Below are positions 10,060-18,218 of a stretch of DNA of 64,000 bases, in pieces; within the stretch, counting starts at the first letter, position 1; each line of letters begins with the position of its first letter. A program made the position numbers and the translations under genes. The DNA lies in NCBI GenBank assembly GCA_965206195.1, contig CBDBIZ010000011.1, forward strand, positions 1,116,001 to 1,180,000, given 5' to 3'. Source of the stretch: JAAOIF01 sp965206195 (GTDB lineage Bacteria; Pseudomonadota; Gammaproteobacteria; PS1; Pseudothioglobaceae). The notes below the pieces were generated by a model that saw only the letters and a list, made by a program, of their open reading frames with translations, was not told where the DNA came from and did no database searches.

Positions 10060-10449
10060 GTGAAAGCAAAAATAAAAACAACAGATAGTAAGCAACGTGG
10101 CTTTACGTTAATTGAAATTATGATTGTGGTGGTTATTATTGGTATCTTGGCATCGGTGATTGCGCCTAGAATATTTGACAAGCCAGGACAGGCTAGGACC
10201 ACTAAGGCGCAACACGATGTTAAAACCTTGTCTTCACTTTTAAACCTATATAAATTAGACAATTTTGATTATCCAAGTACCTCGCAGGGACTAAGTGCAT
10301 TGGTAGGAAAATATTTAGATAAGCTACCTAAAGACCCATGGAATAAAGATTATCTCTATATCAACTCAGGTGAGAGTTACCAGCTTTATAGTTATGGCAA
10401 AGACGGCGTTGCTGGCGGGGCAGGTGAGAATGCCGACATTGGGAAATAA
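10060..10449 (+). CDS. gspG: Type II secretion major pseudopilin
   Basis: GspG polymerises into the periplasmic pseudopilus that drives substrate through the secretin. The GTG start at 10060 gives a short basic leader, then the prepilin cleavage site RG/FTLIE with Glu at position 5 and a hydrophobic N-terminal helix. The C-terminal part has the family pattern DPWNKDYLY and the Asp-rich loop SYGKDGVAGGAGENADIG, which matches the calcium-binding loop. The mature size of about 115 residues is somewhat short. It is the first gene of the type II secretion run, and gspH starts inside its last codons. Confidence 0.95.
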   Translation: MKAKIKTTDSKQRGFTLIEIMIVVVIIGILASVIAPRIFDKPGQARTTKAQHDVKTLSSLLNLYKLDNFDYPSTSQGLSALVGKYLDKLPKDPWNKDYLYINSGESYQLYSYGKDGVAGGAGENADIGK

Positions 10450-10864
10450 TCAGCGCGGCTTTACTTTAATAGAATTATTAATCGTTATACTTATTGTTGG
10501 GATTGTTAGTAGTCTTTCCGTTTATTCAGTTAATCTTGTCAGTCAACAAACTCAAAATTCATTTGTGACAAAGTTACAAAATCAAGTACAAAGTGCGCGC
10601 CATAAAGCACAGTTGTATAATTTTTCCATGCGTATCCGTTTGCTTGAAGAGGGCAAAGATAATGAAACGCAACAAATTATTGTTGAATATTTTGATGTTG
10701 ACAAGCAAATTTGGCGTCTTGATACCAAACTAGATAAAATTACGCTCAGCAATCAACAAACGATTTTGATGGATCAGCCTTTGATTGAGATTGGTGCCAA
10801 TGGTTTTATCACTGATGGGCAAATTTGTATTGATGACGAGTGCTGGAAAAGTGCAAAAGAATAA
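10430..10864 (+). CDS. gspH: Type II secretion minor pseudopilin H
   Basis: This minor pseudopilin is a likely part of the pseudopilus tip complex. I place the start at ATG 10430 because it gives a compact leader (MPTLGNNQ) directly before the cleavage motif RG/FTLIELLIV. The longer open frame from 10370 would add 20 residues inside gspG. The 144-residue product has the N-terminal hydrophobic helix and then a variable beta-rich domain ending CIDDECWK. It overlaps gspG by 20 bases and is overlapped by gspI by 32. Assignment as H rests on position between G and I and on size. Confidence 0.85.
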   Translation: MPTLGNNQRGFTLIELLIVILIVGIVSSLSVYSVNLVSQQTQNSFVTKLQNQVQSARHKAQLYNFSMRIRLLEEGKDNETQQIIVEYFDVDKQIWRLDTKLDKITLSNQQTILMDQPLIEIGANGFITDGQICIDDECWKSAKE

Positions 10865-11219
10865 AGGCTTTACCCTGATTGAAACTCTCATTGCGTTATT
10901 GATAGTCAGCATTTCTCTGAGTGCCCTAGTGGGTAGTTATGGGCAAAATGCGCGCTATTTGCAGTATTTTAAAGACAAGACACTCTCAACATTGTTAATA
11001 AACAATTTGATTGTCGAGCGAAGATTGGGTCCAAAATTAAATTTAGGACGTAGCAGCGACAGCATTGATTTTGGCTATAAAACTTGGTATTGGAGCTCAG
11101 TTGTCACTAAGTTTGAGTTGGAGAATGTTTTGCAAGTGCAACTTCAGGTGTTTGCCTCAAAAGCTGATAGGGATGAAAAAAAAGCGATTCAATCGCAAAA
11201 AATCTATGTGCAGCAATAA
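10833..11219 (+). CDS. gspI: Type II secretion minor pseudopilin I
   Basis: This is a minor pseudopilin that with J and K caps the pseudopilus. The chosen start at ATG 10833 gives leader MTSAGKVQKNK and the cleavage motif KG/FTLIETLIALLIVSIS. An in-frame upstream codon at 10785 would give an improbably long leader. The product is 128 residues, with W-Y-W-S and LQVQLQV-type strands in the C-terminal domain as in GspI. It overlaps gspH at its start and gspJ at its end, so the operon is tightly coupled. Confidence 0.87.
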   Translation: MTSAGKVQKNKGFTLIETLIALLIVSISLSALVGSYGQNARYLQYFKDKTLSTLLINNLIVERRLGPKLNLGRSSDSIDFGYKTWYWSSVVTKFELENVLQVQLQVFASKADRDEKKAIQSQKIYVQQ

Positions 11220-11730
11220 TCAATCAGCCAGCCAGCAAAGTGGCTTCACTTTGATTGAGCTGATTGTCTCAATGTTGATTTTTTCTATTATTTCACTGAT
11301 TGCTTACAATGCTTTGCAAACTTATTCTACCAGCCAACGATTGTCTTTTGGACACTTTGAAAAGATTAGTATTTTACAAATTACCAATTTGTTGATTAAG
11401 CGCGATGTTAATCAAATTTTTAATCAAGATATTGCATTACAAGACAACATTTTGACGCTCAACTCTTTGCAAAATGATACAGTATTAAGGGTTCGTTATC
11501 TACTCACAGAAGGCAACTTAGCGCGTGAGGATATTACTGATATTGACAATGTTGTGCGCCTGGATTTGATACCAGACATTGAAAAATTTACCTTACGCTT
11601 ACTTAATGATAAGAATAAATGGACAAGCGCTTATAACAAATCAAGCGCGGTACAGATTAAAGCCTTAGAGGTAAATTTTGAGCATGAGTATTGGGGCAAG
11701 GTTAAGCAATTGGTGATGATTGGTGAATAA
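11206..11730 (+). CDS. gspJ: Type II secretion minor pseudopilin J
   Basis: This is a minor pseudopilin of the tip complex. The start is put at ATG 11206 (leader MCSNNQSASQQS) because it precedes the cleavage motif SG/FTLIELIVSMLIFSI and overlaps gspI by 14 bases. The open frame runs back to 11065 but would yield a 58-residue leader. The mature domain holds the GspJ-like pattern RDVNQIFNQ and ends VKQLVMIGE. The length of 174 is at the lower end for the family. Confidence 0.87.
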   Translation: MCSNNQSASQQSGFTLIELIVSMLIFSIISLIAYNALQTYSTSQRLSFGHFEKISILQITNLLIKRDVNQIFNQDIALQDNILTLNSLQNDTVLRVRYLLTEGNLAREDITDIDNVVRLDLIPDIEKFTLRLLNDKNKWTSAYNKSSAVQIKALEVNFEHEYWGKVKQLVMIGE

Positions 11731-12652
11731 GCAAACAGGCAAACGAGTAAACGATCAGGCAGGCGTGGCACTTATTAGTGTGTTAATTGTTGTGGCATTA
11801 GTCAGTTCTAGTGTTGCTTTGATGCTCAAACGTCAAAATACAATGATTGATGATATTACTGTGGTGAATCATCAAGCTAATGCCGTGCAATATTTATTTT
11901 CATTGGAAGAATTTGCTAAGGAGTTGTTAAAAACCGACTATGAAGATGATAAAGATGACAAAGAGATGTTTGATTGGGATGAAGAAGACTGGGCAGAGAA
12001 ATTTATTTTTAGTCTTGATAATGGGCAATTTGAGGCACGATTATTTGACTTGCAAGCTGGGCTTAACCTGAATAATTTGTTTGAATTTAATAAAGAGTCT
12101 GGGCAAATAGGAGAAAAATTTAATCCCGATTTTTTTGGTTGCTTTAATCGCCTTAATTTGAAACTTGAAAGTGATGTTACGGGTGATAATATTATCAATT
12201 ATTTAAATGAGCGGCGTCTGAGCAAAATCACCCACCTTTCTGAATTAAAAAAAATCACCTATGTAGATGTCGAAAATTATGACAAAATTAGGCAATTTTT
12301 ATTCGTATTAGACGCCCCTGTTCCGATTAATATCAACACGGCTAGTGACCAGATAATTAGTTGTCTGCATCCACAACTGGATGCAGAATCTGTAATTGCA
12401 AGCATTATATCTGCGCGTCCTTATACAAATATTGATGATTTTCACAAGCAATTACAAGAAGGCGTGGTTTCGATATCATCAGCGGAAATTAAAAAGGCAT
12501 TTAGTAACGAGTTGATTGATGTTAAGAGTAATTATTTTGTGCTCAAAGGTAAAATTACCATTAATCAGCTGGTGTTGAAGACTGTCAGCATTTTTCGGCG
12601 AAACACAAGTAAAATAAGCCTTATTCATCGTAGTTATTATCTTAATAATTAG
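11723..12652 (+). CDS. gspK: Type II secretion minor pseudopilin K
   Basis: GspK is the large tip pseudopilin. The N-terminus QAGVALISVLIVVALVSS resembles a prepilin helix but lacks the usual Glu+5, as is normal for GspK. Residues about 205-290 include VPININTAS, a helix-hairpin-helix-type segment seen in this family. The start is either TTG 11720 or GTG 11723; I use GTG. It overlaps the gspJ stop by eight bases. The length of 309 is normal. A strongly acidic stretch (about residues 72-92, many D/E) lies just after the N-terminal helix. Confidence 0.88.
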   Translation: MNKQTGKRVNDQAGVALISVLIVVALVSSSVALMLKRQNTMIDDITVVNHQANAVQYLFSLEEFAKELLKTDYEDDKDDKEMFDWDEEDWAEKFIFSLDNGQFEARLFDLQAGLNLNNLFEFNKESGQIGEKFNPDFFGCFNRLNLKLESDVTGDNIINYLNERRLSKITHLSELKKITYVDVENYDKIRQFLFVLDAPVPININTASDQIISCLHPQLDAESVIASIISARPYTNIDDFHKQLQEGVVSISSAEIKKAFSNELIDVKSNYFVLKGKITINQLVLKTVSIFRRNTSKISLIHRSYYLNN

Positions 12653-12654
12653 TC

Positions 12655-13506
12655 ATGCAAGTTATTCATTACCCGTTTTTTGAAAAACCCAAAGCTGCTA
12701 ATGGGCAACCAGTTATTATTGCACTAGATTGTTTATTACTTTCTTCGCATTCAGTAAACATTCCAAAAATGAGTGCTAAAAGTGCCAATCAAGCAGTAAT
12801 TCACGTACTTGAAGATGATTTATTGCAAGACCTTGAAGAGCTTGCAATTTTTCCTAACAAAGAGACAGATGGAAGCTGGAGTGCTATGGTTGTTGAGCAC
12901 AAAATTTTATCTCAGATTAAAGATGAAATTAGCACAATAAAAATGAATTGTTCAGCCTTAGTGCCAGAGTTTATGTTGCTGCCGGTGCTCGATAATAAAA
13001 TTAGTTATCTTGAAAAAGACCAACTGGTGTTATTTAGAATTTCAAAATTTCATGGTGGCAAGATTGACAAAACTTTATTTTTTGAACTTTATTCATTAGA
13101 AAAATTACAAGCATCTGCATTGGGTCAACATTATTCAGGATTTAACTTATTTAAAATCGGCCTATGGGAAATCTATGGTAAGCAAGTTAAGCACTTTAGG
13201 TTGAGTGCTACGCTTGCAGCTTTTGTTTTTGTCTTAAATTTAGGCGGTTTGCTGATTGAAAATGCGCAATTATCCAAGCAGCTTGAGATAAAAATTGCAC
13301 AAAATAAGGCTTTGTTTTTATCAATTTTTACAGATATTACCCGCATTACCGACTTGCCTGTGGAGTTGGACGCAAGACTGGTGAAAATTAACAAGTGGCA
13401 ACAGCTATTAAATAAAGACTTATTGTTGGCAATGTCAAAGCAACAGTTTGATAACAATACCCAGCGCATTACATTTGATAATAATCAATTACAGGTGTTT
13501 AAATGA
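12655..13506 (+). CDS. gspL: Type II secretion inner-membrane platform protein L (short form)
   Basis: GspL links the cytoplasmic ATPase GspE to the periplasmic GspM. Here 283 residues comprise a cytoplasmic part (1-180), one membrane helix (about 184-203, LAAFVFVLNLGGLLIENAQ) and a short periplasmic part. The family is usually near 380-400 residues, so the actin-like cytoplasmic domain is reduced. Identification rests mainly on position between gspK and gspM and on the topology, because sequence conservation is low. The final four bases overlap the gspM start. Confidence 0.78.
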   Translation: MQVIHYPFFEKPKAANGQPVIIALDCLLLSSHSVNIPKMSAKSANQAVIHVLEDDLLQDLEELAIFPNKETDGSWSAMVVEHKILSQIKDEISTIKMNCSALVPEFMLLPVLDNKISYLEKDQLVLFRISKFHGGKIDKTLFFELYSLEKLQASALGQHYSGFNLFKIGLWEIYGKQVKHFRLSATLAAFVFVLNLGGLLIENAQLSKQLEIKIAQNKALFLSIFTDITRITDLPVELDARLVKINKWQQLLNKDLLLAMSKQQFDNNTQRITFDNNQLQVFK

Positions 13507-13961
13507 TTGATAAGATAGAAAATTTTTGGCAAACATTAGGTAAAAAACAACAAATTTATGTATTGATATTTTCTTGTGTTTTGGCAGTATGTTTGTTGAT
13601 TGTGTTGTTGTATTTTCCGATTAAAATACAAAATCAAGCACTTGATACGCAATTACGAATGCAAGCTGACATTCATCAAAAAATCATTAATGTTAGCAAA
13701 AAACCCAGTAGTTTCACTGCTATTGAGCGTAGAAAAGCAAAGTCAATTATTGACAAAGTTGCCAAACAAAAAGGCTTGAGTATTGATTTACAGTTTGATG
13801 AGAAAGTGCTGAGTTTAAGTGCCAAAAACCAAGAATTTAATCACTTAAAAAGCCTGCTGCTATTACTGCGCACGCAATATGCAATTACCACGGTTAAAGC
13901 CAACATTGTAAAAACCAAAGACGGTTTTGTTGATGCAGATTTGAAGTTAATTTTGCCATGA
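13503..13961 (+). CDS. gspM: Type II secretion protein M
   Basis: This 152-residue bitopic protein has a membrane helix at about 20-40 (YVLIFSCVLAVCLLIVLLYF) and a small periplasmic ferredoxin-like domain, the topology of GspM. The cytoplasmic N-terminus contains F-W-Q-T-L as is common in the family. It starts inside the gspL stop and its stop overlaps gspN (ATGA). It should form an inner-membrane complex with GspL. Confidence 0.8.
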   Translation: MIDKIENFWQTLGKKQQIYVLIFSCVLAVCLLIVLLYFPIKIQNQALDTQLRMQADIHQKIINVSKKPSSFTAIERRKAKSIIDKVAKQKGLSIDLQFDEKVLSLSAKNQEFNHLKSLLLLLRTQYAITTVKANIVKTKDGFVDADLKLILP

Positions 13962-14671
13962 AAAAACTCATTTTTTTAGCCGTTGTTAGTTTTATGGTGT
14001 TCGTTTTGATGAGTGCACCAGCATCACTGTTGTTGCCTTATATCAATCAATCACCCTATTTTCAAGCACAAAGTGCGACGGGTAGTATTTTTGCTGGGCA
14101 GATGCAAACAACTGGCAAAATTGACAGTTTGTTGTATCGAGTCAATCTTTGGCAATTGTTATTGGCGAATCTGGACTTTAAGGTTCGAGCAGTGCAAGGA
14201 GATAACTTCATTCAAACCAATGTTAAGATTGATTTGATTACACAAACAGTCCAACTCAAGGATTTAACCAGTCGGCTAAATTTAGCACTATTACAACAAT
14301 ATATACCTGAACTCTCAACGGTAGAACCTCGTGGGCAATTATTTCTTAAAGATATTAGTGTAACTTGGGATGATGTCCGTACTTATCAAATTCCTCAGAG
14401 ACTATCAGGCAGTATTCAACTTTCAAAACTTAACGTGTTAGGGCAAGAATTTGGCGATTATCAACTGCCGATTGAAACGCAAGCATTTGATATTTTTGGC
14501 GTGTTAAGTAGCAAGGAATCAGCCATGACTAACACCAAAATCAAACTTAGTCTTTTAAACAAGAAAAAGCAGTTGGTTATTTCTGGGGCTGTTGTTGGTA
14601 AAAATGAGAATGTTAAAGCCATTTTGCAACAACTTAATATTAGTAATATAGAGCGCATTATTCGTTATTAG
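13958..14671 (+). CDS. gspN: Type II secretion protein N
   Basis: GspN is an accessory type II component with one N-terminal membrane helix (about 5-25) and a periplasmic beta-rich domain. Here 237 residues show the family's SATGSIFAGQM pattern (SGTxWxG-like) and long amphipathic strands to the end. It is placed exactly between gspM and the prepilin peptidase. Function within the family is poorly defined. The assignment is supported by order and topology. Confidence 0.8.
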   Translation: MKKLIFLAVVSFMVFVLMSAPASLLLPYINQSPYFQAQSATGSIFAGQMQTTGKIDSLLYRVNLWQLLLANLDFKVRAVQGDNFIQTNVKIDLITQTVQLKDLTSRLNLALLQQYIPELSTVEPRGQLFLKDISVTWDDVRTYQIPQRLSGSIQLSKLNVLGQEFGDYQLPIETQAFDIFGVLSSKESAMTNTKIKLSLLNKKKQLVISGAVVGKNENVKAILQQLNISNIERIIRY

Positions 14672-14673
14672 TT

Positions 14674-15408
14674 ATGTTGTTATTAACTTTCATATTTGGA
14701 CTTATCATCGGTAGTTTTTTGAGCGTGGTGACTTATCGCCTGCCTTTGTCTATACAAGGACAAAACTATAGCATTATTAGTCCTAAATATTCAATTTGCC
14801 CGCATTGTGACACTCGATTGGGTTTTTTGCAATTAATTCCCTTGTTTGGATTTTTTATACAACGAGGCAAATGCCAACATTGCCAGATAAAGATTGCTTG
14901 GCGTTATCCATTGCTTGAGATGTTGTGCGGCATGCTTGCTGTGTTGTTGATGTTAGGTTTTGGTTTTGGGACTGAATTTATCTTTTATCTAGCATTTATT
15001 TATATCGTAATGACTTTATTTGTAATTGATGTTAAACATCAACTTTTGCCTGATGTATTAACATTGAGTTTGCTATACATTGGCTTGTTGTTGCATTTGG
15101 ATAATCATATAAATTTGAGCGAAGGTTTGATTGGTGCGATTGTTGGTTATTTATCACTTTGGAGTGTTTATTGGATTTTTAAGTTAACGACTGGCAAAGA
15201 AGGCTTTGGTTATGGTGATTTTAAATTAACCGCCGCACTTGGCGCTTGGCTTGGTTGGCAGGCATTGCCAATTTTAATCAGTATCAGCGCTATTTTGGCA
15301 TTGATTTTTGCTTTATTTAAAGGCATTAAACGCGAACAAGCCTTCTCGTTTGGGCCGTTTTTATTAGTTGTTGGTACAGGGCTGTTATTTATAGAGACCT
15401 TTGCATAA
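14674..15408 (+). CDS. gspO: Prepilin leader peptidase / N-methyltransferase
   Basis: This polytopic aspartic protease cleaves and N-methylates the prepilin-type leaders of GspG-K. FLSVVTYRLP and the two zinc pairs CPHC and CQHC (about residues 46-70) mark the methyltransferase part. Catalytic Asp motifs are VIDVKHQLLPD (about 117-127) and GYGDFK (about 180). At 244 residues it is slightly shorter than the usual 260-290. The last codons and the stop (ETFA, TAA) lie inside the left terminal repeat of a MITE-like element starting at 15394, so the native C-terminus was probably altered by that insertion. Confidence 0.94.
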   Translation: MLLLTFIFGLIIGSFLSVVTYRLPLSIQGQNYSIISPKYSICPHCDTRLGFLQLIPLFGFFIQRGKCQHCQIKIAWRYPLLEMLCGMLAVLLMLGFGFGTEFIFYLAFIYIVMTLFVIDVKHQLLPDVLTLSLLYIGLLLHLDNHINLSEGLIGAIVGYLSLWSVYWIFKLTTGKEGFGYGDFKLTAALGAWLGWQALPILISISAILALIFALFKGIKREQAFSFGPFLLVVGTGLLFIETFA

Positions 15409-15583
15409 ATTATGAATAACCATAAAAACATCATCTTTTACTCCTCAAAGGGGCACAAAAAAGAGCATCAGCTTGAAAACTTTTCAACAACACTTTTAAT
15501 CCTGCTAGGAGCGAATTTAAAAAGTCTGCAATTTAATAAAATTTGTCATTTTTTATAATCACCCTTATTTATGCAAAAGTCTC
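15394..15583. mobile_element. MITE-like element with 17-18 base terminal inverted repeats
   Basis: The left end GAGACCTTTGCATAAAT at 15394-15410 is matched by an inverted right end ATTTATGCAAAAGTCTC at 15567-15583, with a single mismatch. The roughly 190-base interior has no coding potential. Such terminal sequences resemble those of IS5-family elements (recall, not checked). If one more base is counted at each end, TAT flanks both sides, a possible three-base target duplication. The element separates gspO from gspC, supplies the gspO stop codon and supplies a spurious ATG at 15571 before the real gspC start. Confidence 0.7.
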
Positions 15584-15585
15584 TT

Positions 15586-16380
15586 ATGAATAAAATAAAC
15601 TTAGTGCTCGCTACTGTGCTAATACTGATTGCAAGTTATATTGCTGCAGATATTTTCTGGTTGATTGTCAAGCCTAAAGTGGTAGAATCTGGTGTCAAAC
15701 CTATATCTAAATATCAAGAAAATTTGGTATTGGCGAATAATATTTTTGGTAGTAAAAAAGCTGTCGTGCTTAAAAAGTCAGTCGCCAAAGTAAAATATAG
15801 TAAATTAAACCTAGATTTGATTGGTGTTTTGTTTAAACGTGAAAAATCATTTGCCATGATTGCGCCTTCAGGTCAGCGCGCGCTGGCCAAAACTTACCAA
15901 GTTGGTGATCATATCAAAACAGGCGTTAGCGTTAAAGAAATTGGTGCAGATTTTGTTATTTTGCAACGTGGTGCAAAATTAGAAAAATTAATCTATAAGC
16001 GTGTCACAACTAAGGACGATGCGATTGATAAGAATATAGTAGAAAATAAGACAAAATTATCCACCATTCAAAGACAAACATTAAATGATTATCGCCTTGA
16101 AATCATCAGTAACCCTAAAAAATTACTTTCTGTTGTTAGTATCGTGCCAACTTTTAAAAACGGTAAAATGCTAGGTGTTAAGGTAAAGCCAAGCAAAGAT
16201 AAGCAGATATTTAAGGATTTAGGCTTTGAATCTGGTGATATTATCACCAAAATAAACCATACCTATATCGATAGTTTCAATAAATTTGCTAAAATACGCC
16301 AAATCATTTATACAAATAGTGCGTTTGATTTAAGAATTAAACGTAATAATAAGACAGTTAATCTGTCCATACAATTATGA
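15586..16380 (+). CDS. gspC: Type II secretion protein C
   Basis: GspC connects the inner-membrane platform to the secretin. The N-terminal membrane helix (about 5-27), the homology region (about 80-140, LDLIGVLFKREKSFAMI and YQVGDHI) and a C-terminal PDZ-like domain (about 190-264, GVKVKPSKDKQIFKDLGFE) are all present. I choose ATG 15586 (MNKINLVL) because the upstream ATG at 15571 lies within the terminal repeat of the MITE-like element. Its stop overlaps the gspD start by four bases. Confidence 0.92.
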   Translation: MNKINLVLATVLILIASYIAADIFWLIVKPKVVESGVKPISKYQENLVLANNIFGSKKAVVLKKSVAKVKYSKLNLDLIGVLFKREKSFAMIAPSGQRALAKTYQVGDHIKTGVSVKEIGADFVILQRGAKLEKLIYKRVTTKDDAIDKNIVENKTKLSTIQRQTLNDYRLEIISNPKKLLSVVSIVPTFKNGKMLGVKVKPSKDKQIFKDLGFESGDIITKINHTYIDSFNKFAKIRQIIYTNSAFDLRIKRNNKTVNLSIQL

Positions 16381-18200
16381 CAATAAAATACTACCTACTT
16401 CCATTTTTGCTTGTTGTTAGTACTTATTCACAAAGTTTAATGCTGAATCTTAAAGACACCAGCATTCGCACCTTAATTGGTACTGTGTCAATGGCAACGG
16501 GGAAAAATTTTCTAATCGACCCACGGGTAAAAGGCAGTATTAACGTGGTTACCAGTTCTGATATTGACGATGATCAGCTTTATCATTTATTTTTAGCGGT
16601 AATGAAAATTCATGGTTTTGTAGTGATTGATGGCGAGAATTTTTCTAAAATTCTACCTAAAAATCTCACCAAAAGTGAGTCTGCTAAACAACTTAGTCGC
16701 GTTTCTGATGAGATTATCTCAACTGTGGTTGAAATTAATAACGTCAATGCAGCGAAAATCGTACCGATTGTTCGACCTCTAATGTCGCAATATGGACATT
16801 TAGCGGTTTATGATGCCAGCAATAGCTTGATTGTGGTTGATTCACAAACCAATATTGAGCGTTTAAAGAATTTGCTTAAAAAATTGGATAAATCGGTTGA
16901 CAGTGGTTTTGAGACCATTACGCTTAAGCACACCAGCGCAACTGAAATGTCGCAGATTATCAAAACCCTTATTATTGACAAAAATTTGGGCAGCGCACTC
17001 AGTATGGTGGTTGATAAGCGTAATAATCAAATTATCATGAGTGGTGCAGAAGAAAAACGCCTTAAAGTGCGTTTATTAATTGCAGAGTTGGACAAACAAC
17101 AAAGCGAAGTGAGCAATACGCAAGTGGTGTATTTGAACTATGCTAATGCCAAGGAGGTTTTGCCAACATTGCAAAGTATTGCCAAGCAAAGTGACGCAGA
17201 AAACGACAAAGGTGAGGGAAAAACTGCAAAACTCTCGAATATTACTGCAGATGAATCAACCAATGCAATCGTTATTACTGGCTCTAGTGAAACCACGCGT
17301 AATGTTAAACACATTATTGAAAAACTTGATATTCGCAAAGCACAGGTGTTGATTGAAGCAATTATTGCTGAGATTGGTGTGAATGATGCTAAAGAGTTAG
17401 GTATTCAGTGGATTGCAAAAGGTGGGGTTGGGATTGGCACTTTTAATACTAATGGCTTAATCGGTGGTTTGCTGGCATCAATCAATGACCCTAGTAGTGT
17501 AGCTTTGCCAACTGGCGGCATCTTTGGTGTTGGGGAAATAAATAACAACAATGGTTTTGCTGTTGTCCTTAGTGCCTTAGAGGGCTCTGGTAAGGCTAAT
17601 ATTCTTTCTACCCCTTCAATTGTTACGCTAGACAACGAAGAGGCAGAAATTGTTGTTGGTCAAGAAGTGCCATTTATTACCAACACCACCTTAGGTAATA
17701 ATAATTCTAATCCGTTTCAAAACTTTGAAAGAAAAGATGTAGGCTTAACACTTAGGGTTAAACCGCAGGTTAATAATGGCTCTAGTGTAAGGCTTGATAT
17801 TGAGCAAGAAACCTCAAATGTCTTACCATCTTCAAGTGCTGTTGACTTGGTCACTACCAAAAGACGGATTAAGACTTCAGTGTTAATTGAAGATCAGCAG
17901 TTGTTGGTACTTGGCGGCTTGGTGGATGAGACTTGGCGTGATAGTGAATCAAAAGTACCTATATTAGGTGATATTCCCATTATTGGCGGTTTGTTTTCTC
18001 AAGAAACTAAAACCAAAGAAAAGCGCAATTTAGTTGTTTTTATTCGTCCTAGCATTTTAACCAGTCCTGAGGTCGCCAACAAAATCAGCAATCAAAAATA
18101 TAAATACATTCAAGCCTTGAAAATTCTTAAAGAAGAGGACAACTTCTTCTCTAGTAGCATACCAAAAATTAACACTAATACGCAGTTGAAACCCAAGTAG
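16377..18200 (+). CDS. gspD: Type II secretion outer-membrane secretin
   Basis: GspD forms the outer-membrane channel. The 607-residue protein has an N-terminal signal-like segment (YYLLPFLLVVSTYSQS), an N0 domain with GKNFLIDPRVKGSINVV, N1-N3 repeats (for example the VVEINNVNAAKIVPIVRPLM region) and the secretin domain (about 320-570). That domain contains VVLSALEGSGKANILSTPS, VGQEVPFITN and a VPILGDIPIIGGLF signature. It starts within the gspC stop and is followed 18 bases later by gspE. No C-terminal pilotin-binding extension is obvious. Confidence 0.96.
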   Translation: MTIKYYLLPFLLVVSTYSQSLMLNLKDTSIRTLIGTVSMATGKNFLIDPRVKGSINVVTSSDIDDDQLYHLFLAVMKIHGFVVIDGENFSKILPKNLTKSESAKQLSRVSDEIISTVVEINNVNAAKIVPIVRPLMSQYGHLAVYDASNSLIVVDSQTNIERLKNLLKKLDKSVDSGFETITLKHTSATEMSQIIKTLIIDKNLGSALSMVVDKRNNQIIMSGAEEKRLKVRLLIAELDKQQSEVSNTQVVYLNYANAKEVLPTLQSIAKQSDAENDKGEGKTAKLSNITADESTNAIVITGSSETTRNVKHIIEKLDIRKAQVLIEAIIAEIGVNDAKELGIQWIAKGGVGIGTFNTNGLIGGLLASINDPSSVALPTGGIFGVGEINNNNGFAVVLSALEGSGKANILSTPSIVTLDNEEAEIVVGQEVPFITNTTLGNNNSNPFQNFERKDVGLTLRVKPQVNNGSSVRLDIEQETSNVLPSSSAVDLVTTKRRIKTSVLIEDQQLLVLGGLVDETWRDSESKVPILGDIPIIGGLFSQETKTKEKRNLVVFIRPSILTSPEVANKISNQKYKYIQALKILKEEDNFFSSSIPKINTNTQLKPK

Positions 18201-18218
18201 AGGGCTCTTGGTGTAAAT

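Noticed and set aside
10060..15408. Type IV pilus operon
   Set aside because: Presence of GspK, L, M, N and secretin/ATPase of type II order and size, and no PilT, PilQ or PilA-like genes.
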